Shown: positions 1-5,179, counted from the stretch's first letter. The stretch: DNA of 5,179 bases from Verrucomicrobia bacterium 12-59-8 (GCA_002279765.1 NCCR01000304.1:1-5179), one strand, 5' to 3'. The notes: generated from the sequence alone by a model not told the origin. Numbers and translations are program-made.

Positions 1-182
1 GCCAGCACCTTGCTCTTCGGCAGCACCCGGTCCAGCAGCTTGGCCGGCAGAAAGGCGTCGATGATGCCCGAAAAGATCGTGCCGATGAGAATGTAGGGCG
101 CGCCTTCGAAGACGATGCTCAGGAAAGCCATGAGGAAATCCCCAAAGCGGCTGGGTGCGGGCAGATCGGCGAGAAAAATCAT
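1..182 (-). CDS. DUF318/ArsP-like membrane permease (SO_0444-type), N-terminal fragment
   Basis: Only the first 60 codons are present; the gene continues past the left edge. The translation begins MIFLADLPAPSRFGDF. A hydrophobic segment at about residues 17-41 follows, containing FLSIVFEGAPYILIGTIFSG, and then a basic stretch (LLDRVLPKSK). A Glu and Pro inside the first membrane helix, followed by an 'LLDRVLPK'-like loop, resemble the start of predicted permeases of the DUF318/ArsP_1 family. That family includes the SO_0444 group linked to Cu/Zn efflux and the ArsP group linked to organoarsenical efflux. The start at 182 is chosen because an in-frame stop lies about 45 nt upstream; Met18 (position 131) is the alternative. 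No Shine-Dalgarno sequence is visible. The neighbouring divergent gene encodes a small exported cysteine-rich protein, which fits metal handling. The substrate cannot be told from this fragment. Confidence 0.72.
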   Translation of the reverse strand, partial: MIFLADLPAPSRFGDFLMAFLSIVFEGAPYILIGTIFSGIIDAFLPAKLLDRVLPKSKVL

Positions 183-494
183 GAGGTTGGGAGGGAGAGT
201 GATAAACGCGCTGGCAAGGCGGGTTCAAGCGGGAAAGAACGGGGGATTGGAGGAATGTCGAACGACGAATGCGGAACAGGGACTGCCAAACACGAGAATA
301 CGCCTTCCAACGCCATGTCGCCCCCGCATGGAATGCCACACGTATCGTAGTCGCGGCTTCAGCCGGTCCGGACTCCTCCCCCCCGCACTGTGCCTGCCTT
401 GCGCTTCCGTGGGCAGGATTTGCGATGGCCTATGACGAAGGAGAACCTGTGCGTTGATGGAGTAACGCGCGCCAACTCCAACTCGACTCCATCC
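183..494. other. Intergenic region between divergent genes
   Basis: This 312-nt gap separates the permease start from the small exported protein and must hold both promoters. I could not identify convincing -35/-10 boxes. The one clear structure is a short near-palindrome at 354-365 (CGGCT-TC-AGCCG) followed closely by TCCGGA. It resembles the palindromic repeats found downstream of the SDR gene. Open frames crossing this gap on either strand show no recognisable protein family and are treated as chance. Confidence 0.5.
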
Positions 495-722
495 ATGAAA
501 ACGCTTCTTGCTCCTCTGCTGCTCAGTCTGGCCATGACCGCCACCGCATTCGCCGCCTGGCCCATCAACGATGAATGCCCGGTGGATCACAAGCCTGCAC
601 GTCCGATCTACCGCATCAAGACGGACGAGGGCTTTGTCGCGTTTTGTTGCACGGAATGCATGCAGAAGTTCGCCAAGTCTCCCGCCTCGTATCCAGTGAA
701 GAAGAAGGAAGTGGCGAAATAA
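495..722 (+). CDS. Small exported YHS/TRASH-like cysteine protein
   Basis: A 75-residue protein. Residues 1-20 form a signal peptide: MKT, a hydrophobic core LLAPLLLSLAM, then an AFA cleavage site before AWP. The mature part of about 55 residues holds Cys28 in 'DECPVDHKP' and Cys51, Cys52 and Cys55 in 'FVAFCCTECMQKF', followed by a short 'KSPASY' segment and a lysine-rich tail. The order C-P-V, about 20 residues, F-C-C-x-x-C-x-x-x-F is typical of YHS/TRASH-like domains, which are thought to bind metal ions such as Cu or Zn. The start at 495 is preferred over an in-frame upstream start at 390 because only the shorter form begins with a signal peptide. It is divergent from the permease, so a periplasmic metal-binding or delivery role is plausible. 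Direct metal binding is inferred from the cysteines only. Confidence 0.8.
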   Translation: MKTLLAPLLLSLAMTATAFAAWPINDECPVDHKPARPIYRIKTDEGFVAFCCTECMQKFAKSPASYPVKKKEVAK

Positions 723-754
723 GCTGCGGCATCGGCGCTGACACAGAATGAACA

Positions 755-780
755 GCACGGGATCTTCGGCGATCCCGTGC
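755..780 (+). terminator. Hairpin after the small exported gene, possible terminator
   Basis: A perfect 10-bp inverted repeat, GCACGGGATC and GATCCCGTGC, flanks a 6-nt loop TTCGGC. It starts 32 nt after the stop codon of the YHS/TRASH-like gene. The stem is strong, but no run of T follows, so a classic Rho-independent terminator is not proven. It could instead stabilise the 3' end of the mRNA or block read-through into the SDR promoter region. Confidence 0.5.
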
Positions 781-976
781 CAGCGCTTCCGCTAACATGC
801 GACTCTGGACGTGGGTTGGGCGTGTTTGGCGGGCAGGACACTATTCATCACACAAACGCTCCTTCGCCAAACCGCCCGACTGCGAGGACGCACCCACGCC
901 CCAGCGCTTACAGCACGCCGCTGTACAAGCGGGCTGCCACCACACAACCATCCCAAAATCACCCATGCACCGCTGA

Positions 977-999
977 TCTGGCTCGAACAACAGACCAGC
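977..999 (+). promoter_or_regulatory. Operator-like site upstream of the SDR gene
   Basis: The site begins TCTGG and ends with ACAACAGACCAG. Over 976-998 it matches 20 of 23 positions of the site at 5036-5058 beside the regulator and RraA genes. Outer half-sites CTGG and CCAG are inverted, as expected for a dimeric repressor. It ends 47 nt before the SDR start codon, against 46 nt for the matching site before RraA. The two leaders also share a similar GCAG(T)CCT(T)GTT block 14-15 nt before the ATG. Binding by the GntR/LacI-type regulator at 3952-5037 is inferred. Confidence 0.6.
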
Positions 1000-1045
1000 G
1001 ACACACCCTTGAGCCCGCTGTCTTGCGCAGTCCTTGTTGCCACCC

Positions 1046-1831
1046 ATGTCCTCTCCTCATCCGTTTGATCTCAAGGAACGCAGCATCTGGGTCTTTGGCG
1101 GCGCTGGTTATCTCGGCGCTGCCGTCATCTCACAACTCGCCGAAATGCAGGCCCGCGTGCTCTGCGTGGATCTGGCCGACCGCGCCGCAGACATGGTCAA
1201 AACATCCGGCCTGCAGGCTCAAGTAAGCGCCGCCTCCCTCAACGCCGCCGACACCACCGCGGTGGAAGCCTTCGTTCAAGAGCAGATCGCCATCCACGGC
1301 GTGCCGCATGGCCTCGTGGTGATGACCTATGCCTCAACCGCCAAGCGTTTCGAGGACCTCACCGCCGAAGATTTTGACATGGCAAATCACGGCAACCTCA
1401 CCGCCACCTTCGCCCTCGCACGTGCCGTCGGTCAGCACATGGCGGAGCAGGGCAGGGGCAGCATCGTCCTCTTCTCCAGCATGTATGGCAGCGTCTCGCC
1501 GGATCCCGCCGTGTATGAAGCGCCCATGACTCCCAACCCCATCGAGTACGGCGTCGGCAAGGCGGGCATCCAGCAGATGGCCCGCTACCTGGCCGTGTAC
1601 TGGGGCCGGCAGGGCCTGCGCTGCAACAGCATCTCTCCCGGCCCGTTCCCCAATCCCACGATTCAGTTTCAGAAGCCCGAATTCGTCGAACGCCTCGCAC
1701 AAAAAGTCCCCCTCGGCCGCGTCGGCCAGGCCCCCGAGATCGCCGGTGCCGTGACCTTCCTCCTCAGCGACGCCTCCTCCTTCATCACCGGCCAAAACCT
1801 CGCCGTGGACGGCGGCTGGACGTCCTGGTGA
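1046..1831 (+). CDS. SDR-family NAD(P)-dependent oxidoreductase, PtmA-like
   Basis: A complete 261-residue cytoplasmic protein of the usual classical-SDR length. Visible motifs are the glycine-rich cofactor loop GGAGYLG (residues 18-24), an acidic residue at the end of the second strand (Asp42, which favours NAD(H)), Asn117 in NLTATF, Ser145 in 'LFSSMYG', and the catalytic Tyr168-x3-Lys172 (YGVGK). A 'SISPGP' segment follows, and the C-terminus is 'ITGQNLAVDGGWTSW'. The usual NNAG motif is replaced by VMTYAST. The section 'SSMYGSVSPDPAVYEAPM' before the catalytic Tyr resembles SDRs of the PtmA type. Substrate is unknown; a sugar, polyol or sugar-acid substrate is inferred from the regulator and RraA neighbours. 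The ATG at 1046 is preferred over an in-frame TTG at 1034 because its leader matches that of the RraA gene. Confidence 0.9.
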   Translation: MSSPHPFDLKERSIWVFGGAGYLGAAVISQLAEMQARVLCVDLADRAADMVKTSGLQAQVSAASLNAADTTAVEAFVQEQIAIHGVPHGLVVMTYASTAKRFEDLTAEDFDMANHGNLTATFALARAVGQHMAEQGRGSIVLFSSMYGSVSPDPAVYEAPMTPNPIEYGVGKAGIQQMARYLAVYWGRQGLRCNSISPGPFPNPTIQFQKPEFVERLAQKVPLGRVGQAPEIAGAVTFLLSDASSFITGQNLAVDGGWTSW

Positions 1832-1838
1832 ATCCCCA

Positions 1839-1900
1839 AAGTACTCCCGAGCTTCAGCTCGCTCCGGAAAAGTACTGCCGAGCTTTAGCTCGTTCCGGAA
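1839..1900 (+). repeat. Tandem 31-bp repeat with internal palindrome, two copies
   Basis: Two head-to-tail copies (1839-1869 and 1870-1900) agree at 28 of 31 positions. Each begins AAGTACT, carries a near-palindrome CGAGCT-TY-AGCTCG, and ends CTCCGGAA or TTCCGGAA. They start 7 nt after the SDR stop codon. The pattern suits a small extragenic palindromic repeat family. A related palindrome with a following TCCGGA lies at 354-369. Confidence 0.8.
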
Positions 1901-1932
1901 GCGCCGCCCCCTCCCAGAATGAGCTAAAGCTC
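1880..1932. repeat. 12-bp inverted repeat, possible bidirectional terminator, beside the intron
   Basis: GAGCTTTAGCTC (1880-1891) and GAGCTAAAGCTC (1921-1932) are perfect reverse complements separated by 29 nt. The left arm belongs to the second copy of the 31-bp tandem repeat; the right arm is a third, inverted copy of its core. The structure lies between converging genes, where a terminator would be expected, but no T-run follows. The group II intron begins 7 nt after the right arm. Confidence 0.65.
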
Positions 1933-2214
1933 ACGAGTAGTGCGCTGTGAAGCGTCACGATCCTCCGGGGTGAAAGACCCCGGCCATCTGGAACCGTGTT
2001 CCGGGTGAGAACTTGTAGTAACTGCGTCGCCGTGAGGCGGGGTGGAGAGCAACGAAAAAGAACCTGACAGACGACAACGAAAGTGAACACGATTCGGCAA
2101 CAGCAAAACGGCGAGCCTGCTACGAAGTGGCGAAGCCCCGGCGCGTCAAGCGCCGGACCAGTGCGCGGAGATACGGAACCTGCGCTGGAGTATGCTGGGG
2201 TGGTTGGTGGTCGT

Positions 2215-3798
2215 ATGTCAGGCAAGGATGGTGCCGTGAACACAGGAGATCTGCCGGCGCAGGAACGTCGTGAGACGGCCGGCAGAAGTCAGAGTCATCA
2301 TAGTAGCGAGGAAGCGGGTAATGACCGTGGAGCGAAGGATGACAGGAAAGAAGATCATCTCAGCGAAGGGCAAGGCGAAGACCCATCATCGGCAGTCCCG
2401 GCAACGGGTAAACAAGGTGAAGAAGCCCTGTGGCAGCGCCACAAGGCCCAACGCGGCGTCTGGAGCGAGAAGATGCTCATGGCCCTCGAAAGAGGGGTCA
2501 AAGGAGGAGTGTGGTTCAGCCTGATCGACAAGATATGGGCTGAACGCACGCTGCAACTGGCATGGGAACAGGTGCAGTCCAACGCAGGGGCCTGCGGCGT
2601 GGACGGCATCAGCGTAGCGCACTTTGAAAAAGACAGCCAAACGCGGCTGCTCGCCGTCAAAGAGCACCTCATCAAAGGCAGCTACCAGCCCAAGCCGGTC
2701 AGACGGGTTTACATTCCAAAACCGGGCAGCAGCGAACCGGAACGAAGTGGAGATAGCCAGCCGCAGGCTGCCCGAAGGGAGAGCGAAGCGAAGCAAAAGA
2801 GGCCGTTGGGCATACCGACGGTCACGGATCGTATCGTGCAGACCGCAGTGAAGATGGTCATTGAACCAATCTTCGAGCGCGAGTTCGCCGAGCACAGCCA
2901 TGGATTTAGACCCGGGCGCAGTTGTCGGGATGCCCTTCGCCGTGTGGAGGAGCTGCTGCAAAGCGGCCTCGTGCATGTGGTGGATGTGGACATCAAGGGC
3001 TGCTTTGACAGCATCCCGCACCAGCGCCTTTTGGAGCTGGTCGGAGAGCGCATCGCCGACGGGCGGGTGCTCGCGCTGATCGAAAGCTTCCTCAAGCAGG
3101 GCATCATGGATCAGGCGGGAGAGATCGAGCCAGGAGACAGGGTGGAGGGCACGCCGCAAGGCGGGAGCCTCAGCCCGCTTCTGGCCAACATCTACCTCAA
3201 CCCGCTGGACCACCTGATGAGCAGGAGAGGAGTGGAGATGGTGCGCTACGCGGACGACATGGTCATGCTGTGTCGTGATGCGCAGGAGGCACTGACCACC
3301 CTGCAAGCTTTGCGAGAATGGGCAGCCCGGGCCGGGCTGGAACTGCATGCACAGAAGACGAAGATCGTGGAAATGGGGCAGCCCGGTTCGCACTTCGACT
3401 TCCTCGGCTACCGGTTCTGGCGAAGCAAGACCAGCGGGCGCATACGCCGGTTCATCCGTCCCAAAAGCATGAAGAAAATGAGGGGGAAACTCAAGCCGTT
3501 CACGCGGCGCACCAGCGGGCAGAGCATGAGCGCGATAGCGCGAGTGCTGAGGCCCAGGCTGGCGGGGTTCTTCAACTACTTCAAGCACGCCGCCGCCGTC
3601 TCACTGACGGAGATGGACAAATGGGTGAGAATGCGATTGCGCAGCATCCTGCGCAAACGCGCCGGACGCCATGGCAAGGCACGAGGACTTGACCACCAGC
3701 GCTGGCCCAACAGCTACTTTGCCAAGCTGGGCGTCTTCAACCTGGAAGAGGCCCGGAAACTGGAACTCATGAGCCTGCGTGCAGCAGCAAACTTCTAA
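2215..3798 (+). CDS. ltrA: Group II intron-encoded reverse transcriptase/maturase (LtrA-like)
   Basis: A 527-residue protein that aids splicing and copies the intron RNA into DNA. Order of parts: a hydrophilic N-terminus (1-82); the RT domain (about 83-400) with GVDG (128-131), RRVYIPKPG, RPLGIPTV (from about 197), motif A 'VDVDIKGCFD' with Asp259, GTPQGG (312-317), the catalytic YADD (345-348) and FLGY (396-399); then the maturase (GIIM/X) domain at about 420-485 with 'LAGFFNYF'. It ends shortly afterwards with no HNH endonuclease. An extra, charged 22-residue stretch lies between the IPKPG and RPLGIPT motifs. The start is uncertain: ATG 2215 follows a weak GGTGG, a GTG at 2083 would extend it, and ATG 2473 (Met87) would still keep the whole RT domain. 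The stop codon lies 5 nt before domain V, unlike introns whose gene ends inside domain IV well upstream. Confidence 0.93.
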   Translation: MSGKDGAVNTGDLPAQERRETAGRSQSHHSSEEAGNDRGAKDDRKEDHLSEGQGEDPSSAVPATGKQGEEALWQRHKAQRGVWSEKMLMALERGVKGGVWFSLIDKIWAERTLQLAWEQVQSNAGACGVDGISVAHFEKDSQTRLLAVKEHLIKGSYQPKPVRRVYIPKPGSSEPERSGDSQPQAARRESEAKQKRPLGIPTVTDRIVQTAVKMVIEPIFEREFAEHSHGFRPGRSCRDALRRVEELLQSGLVHVVDVDIKGCFDSIPHQRLLELVGERIADGRVLALIESFLKQGIMDQAGEIEPGDRVEGTPQGGSLSPLLANIYLNPLDHLMSRRGVEMVRYADDMVMLCRDAQEALTTLQALREWAARAGLELHAQKTKIVEMGQPGSHFDFLGYRFWRSKTSGRIRRFIRPKSMKKMRGKLKPFTRRTSGQSMSAIARVLRPRLAGFFNYFKHAAAVSLTEMDKWVRMRLRSILRKRAGRHGKARGLDHQRWPNSYFAKLGVFNLEEARKLELMSLRAAANF

Positions 3799-3803
3799 CC
3801 GGA

Positions 3804-3836
3804 GAGCCGGATGCGGGAAACCCGCCAGTCCGGTTC
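3804..3836 (+). ncRNA. Group II intron domain V (catalytic hairpin)
   Basis: A 33-nt hairpin. The lower stem pairs GAGCCGGAT (3804-3812) with GTCCGGTTC (3828-3836). A two-base bulge CA lies at 3826-3827, and the upper stem GCGGG/CCCGC closes a small AAA loop (or GAAAC if the last pair is open). The AGC triad is at 3805-3807. This is the metal-binding catalytic centre of the ribozyme and the strongest evidence for a group II intron. Confidence 0.9.
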
Positions 3837-3877
3837 GGAGGGAGGGGCGGCGTTCATCGCGCCGTCCCTACCCCTAT
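3837..3877 (+). ncRNA. Group II intron domain VI with branch-point A
   Basis: The 5' strand AGGGGCGG pairs with CCGTCCCT (3863-3870 region) around a loop near TTCAT, with one G-T wobble. The A at about 3870 in CCCTACCCC is unpaired or at the stem edge and is the likely branch point. It lies 7 nt before the proposed final T of the intron, the usual spacing. The exact pairing near the bottom of the stem is uncertain. Confidence 0.65.
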
Positions 3878-3910
3878 CTTCACTGAAAGCATCCCATGCA
3901 ACCACGCTAC

Positions 3911-3931
3911 CCGCATTCCGCATACCGCATT
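3911..3931. repeat. Three tandem 7-bp units (CCGCATW)
   Basis: The units are CCGCATT, CCGCATA and CCGCATT, directly head to tail, in the 74-nt gap between the intron end and the regulator stop codon. They are followed by a C-rich tract (CCCCGTCCCCCATCCCCCC). No hairpin can be drawn, so this is not a terminator for the regulator gene. It may be a small interspersed or slippage-derived repeat. Confidence 0.6.
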
Positions 3932-3951
3932 CCCCGTCCCCCATCCCCCCT

Positions 3952-5037
3952 TCAAACCGTCTCCCCCCGAATCAACTTCGGCATCAGCCGGATCGCCTTC
4001 GGCGGCAGCGTCCCCGCTTCCGCCAGCTGCCGCGCAGCCTTGCACACACTCCGTGCAAACTGCCCGGTGTTCGCCGCATAGCGCGTGATGGGCGGCACCG
4101 TATGCTGGAGAAACGCTTCGTCATCGCGTGAGATCACCGCCACGTCCAGCGGCACGCGTTTGCCACGCTGCGTGAGAAACATCATCACCGTGAGCACATG
4201 CATCGCCCGCGCCACCACATAGGCCGTGGGTGGCCGGGCCGAGCGCAGCGCCCTGTCCAGCAGCGCGCACAAATTCGCCGCAGTGCCATCATGCGAGATC
4301 ACCTGCAGCGTCGGCGCATGGCTGCCGCCCAGCGCCTCGCGCAGCCCTTGCTCGCTCTGCACGTCACCCCCGTAATCTCCCAGCGGTCGCACGAAAGCGA
4401 TGTGCCGGTGGCCCTTGCCGCACAGCATGCCGCCCGCATGCCTGCACAGCGCACGGTAGTCGGTGTCAAAGGAAGGCAGGCTGATCTCCGGCGCGCATGA
4501 GCCCACCACCAGGCACGGCAGCTGGCGGCGCATGAACCAGCTCTGCACCGGCTCCAGCGAGCCAAACACCACCCACGCCGCTGCGGGCGATCGCGTCGTC
4601 AGCGCCTCCAGCGCACGCGCCGGTTTGGCCGTGAAGCACGCCGTGCTCACATGAATCTCAAAGCTGAACCCCAGGCGCGAAAGCTGATCCCGCAGATCAT
4701 CCACCATCACCACCGTGGAGGGAGACATCTCCAGCAGCGGGCGCGGCGAGATGAGCGCGATCACCCGCGAGTGCGTCGCCTTCTTCGGTTTCACCTCAGT
4801 CTTGATGCGCCGCCGCTGCCGGTCAGACACTTCAAGAAAGCCATCGCGCTCCAGCTCATGCAGCGCGCCGCGCAGCGTGTGGCGGCTCACCTGCAGACGT
4901 GCGCACAGCTCCCGCTCCCCCGGCAGATGGCCGTGCCAGTGCCCCGCCTGCATGGACTCCCGCAGGCTCTGCGCCGTCAGGGTGACGAGAGAGATGCGCT
5001 GAGGCAGTCTGGGGCTGGAGGAGGTCGCGGACTTCAT
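3952..5037 (-). CDS. GntR/LacI-type fused transcriptional regulator
   Basis: A 361-residue cytoplasmic DNA-binding protein. Residues about 15-82 form a GntR-type winged helix-turn-helix, with LPGERELCARLQV (38-50) and the recognition helix SRHTLRGALHELERDG (51-66). Residues about 90-345 match the LacI/GalR periplasmic-binding fold, with 'SRVIALISPRP' at its start, 'PSFDTDYRALCRHA', GHRHIAFV, and 'VPLDVAVISRDDEAF...PPITRYA'. Such regulators usually sense a sugar or related ligand. The ORF is open to an ATG at 5106, but the start at 5037 is preferred. The 23 extra residues do not resemble the family's N-terminus, and the earlier start would place the operator-like site inside the gene and overlap the RraA start. 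It is divergent from RraA and convergent with the SDR gene, which carries the same site. Autoregulation is likely. Confidence 0.88.
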   Translation of the reverse strand: MKSATSSSPRLPQRISLVTLTAQSLRESMQAGHWHGHLPGERELCARLQVSRHTLRGALHELERDGFLEVSDRQRRRIKTEVKPKKATHSRVIALISPRPLLEMSPSTVVMVDDLRDQLSRLGFSFEIHVSTACFTAKPARALEALTTRSPAAAWVVFGSLEPVQSWFMRRQLPCLVVGSCAPEISLPSFDTDYRALCRHAGGMLCGKGHRHIAFVRPLGDYGGDVQSEQGLREALGGSHAPTLQVISHDGTAANLCALLDRALRSARPPTAYVVARAMHVLTVMMFLTQRGKRVPLDVAVISRDDEAFLQHTVPPITRYAANTGQFARSVCKAARQLAEAGTLPPKAIRLMPKLIRGETV

Positions 5038-5059
5038 CTGGTTTGGACAACAGACCAGA
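5037..5059 (+). promoter_or_regulatory. Operator-like palindrome between regulator and RraA genes
   Basis: An imperfect 23-bp palindrome centred on C5048. The outer six pairs TCTGGT/ACCAGA are perfect, and two more pairs match further in, giving 8 of 11. Its left end touches the preferred ATG of the regulator, and its right end lies 45 nt before the RraA start. It matches the site before the SDR gene at 20 of 23 positions (5036-5058 against 976-998). A repressor bound here could shut both divergent genes. No clear -35/-10 boxes could be fixed. Confidence 0.65.
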
Positions 5060-5104
5060 ATCAAGCCGTTGTGACAAATCGTTTCAGCAGCCTGTTTCAG
5101 TTCC

Positions 5105-5179
5105 ATGTCTTCCCAAGCACGCCACCTCTCGCACAGCGACCTGCTTCAGCTCAAACGCTGGAACACCCCCACCATCTAC
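5105..5179 (+). CDS. RraA-family protein, N-terminal fragment
   Basis: Only the first 25 residues are in the window: MSSQARHLSHSDL, then LQLKRWNTPTIY. The segment L-K-R-W-N-T-P-T-I-Y near the N-terminus is typical of RraA-family proteins. These include 4-hydroxy-4-methyl-2-oxoglutarate aldolase/oxaloacetate decarboxylase-like enzymes, often mislabelled as dimethylmenaquinone methyltransferases. No catalytic residues are visible yet because the gene runs off the right edge. It is divergent from the GntR/LacI-type regulator and has an operator-like site and leader like those of the SDR gene, so it probably belongs to the same regulon. An aldolase or decarboxylase role in sugar-acid breakdown is inferred, not shown. 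Confidence 0.7.
   Translation, partial: MSSQARHLSHSDLLQLKRWNTPTIY

Larger units (their letters stand above)
723..1045. other. Intergenic region upstream of the SDR gene
   Basis: This 323-nt gap holds a perfect hairpin just after the small exported gene (755-780) and an operator-like site (977-999) before the SDR gene. Between them is a short inverted pair, TTTGGCG (825-831) and CGCCAAA (865-871), of unknown meaning. No RNA gene or convincing protein-coding frame was seen, and no consensus promoter could be assigned. Confidence 0.5.
1940..3877 (+). mobile_element. Complete group II intron (about 1.94 kb)
   Basis: The 5' end is placed at GTGCG (1940), which fits the bacterial GUGYG consensus. 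The 3' end is placed after CCCCTAT (3877), with a bulged A at 3870 in domain VI. About 275 nt of structured RNA precede the maturase gene, including a perfect 7-bp stem CCGGCGC/GCGCCGG at 2138-2156. Domain V (3804-3836) keeps the AGC catalytic triad and a two-base bulge, so it does not look like class C, which typically has CGC. The encoded protein lacks an endonuclease domain, so mobility would rely on target priming without second-strand cleavage. The intron sits between the converging SDR and regulator genes and breaks no gene. All parts look intact, so it may be active. Exact ends are inferred from motifs. Confidence 0.85.

Noticed and set aside
225..758. A 177-codon minus-strand frame across the small exported gene
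   Set aside because: It is antisense to a gene with a clear signal peptide and cysteine motif, crosses the terminator-like hairpin, and resembles no family.
777..1226. A 149-codon plus-strand frame upstream of and overlapping the SDR gene
   Set aside because: It is rich in Pro, Thr and Arg from base composition, runs through the operator-like site, and overlaps the real SDR frame.
1840..1950. Short peptide frame read through the tandem repeats after the SDR gene
   Set aside because: It is only a translation of the repeat cluster into the intron start, with no start signal or family resemblance.
1940..2220. EBS1 partner for the last exon bases (CGAGTA before 1940)
   Set aside because: I looked for TACTCG or wobble variants in the 5' RNA region and found none, so exon-binding pairing is not claimed; the 5' boundary rests on GTGCG only.
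2386..3588. A 400-codon open frame on the minus strand inside the maturase gene
   Set aside because: It lies antisense to a gene with all RT motifs in order, and its translation shows no recognisable domain; long antisense frames are common in GC-rich genes.
2215..3798. Retron, diversity-generating or CRISPR-associated reverse transcriptase
   Set aside because: The maturase domain follows the RT, and domains V and VI flank the gene, which identifies a group II intron; no msr/msd, variable repeat pair or CRISPR repeats were seen.

Overview
The window is GC-rich and carries five protein genes (two cut by the window edges) plus one complete group II intron with its own maturase gene. The mix suggests a member of the Verrucomicrobia, perhaps near Prosthecobacter or Verrucomicrobium. 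The clues are a regulator that joins a GntR-type DNA-binding domain to a LacI-type sensor domain, next to an RraA-family gene and a PtmA-like SDR, with few clear Shine-Dalgarno sequences. This placement is an inference from gene style, not a database match.

Left part (1-780): the start of a DUF318/ArsP-like (SO_0444-type) membrane permease runs leftward off the window. Across a 312-nt gap, a small exported protein of 75 residues with a YHS/TRASH-like cysteine motif runs rightward. Both families are tied to heavy-metal handling, so the pair may be a small metal export/binding locus. A perfect 10-bp hairpin follows the small gene.

Middle and right part (781-5179): a short-chain dehydrogenase/reductase (SDR) gene runs rightward. 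A GntR/LacI-type regulator faces it on the minus strand. An RraA-family gene starts divergently from the regulator at the right edge. A 23-bp site matching at 20 positions lies 46-47 nt upstream of both the SDR start and the RraA start, in the same orientation. The copy before RraA also abuts the regulator's preferred start codon. The simplest reading is one regulon: the regulator controls the SDR, RraA and itself, probably for uptake or breakdown of a sugar or sugar acid.

Between the converging SDR and regulator genes sits a group II intron of about 1.94 kb (about 1940-3877). It encodes a reverse transcriptase/maturase without an endonuclease domain. Domain V is canonical, with an AGC triad and a two-base bulge, and domain VI has a bulged A eight positions before the proposed 3' end. 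The intron lies 7 nt beyond a 12-bp inverted repeat, which belongs to a small repeat cluster holding a 31-bp tandem duplication. The intron does not interrupt a gene.

No CRISPR array, tRNA or rRNA was seen. The most informative observations are the shared operator-like site, the corrected regulator start, the placement of the intron next to extragenic palindromes, and a 22-residue insertion inside the maturase RT domain.
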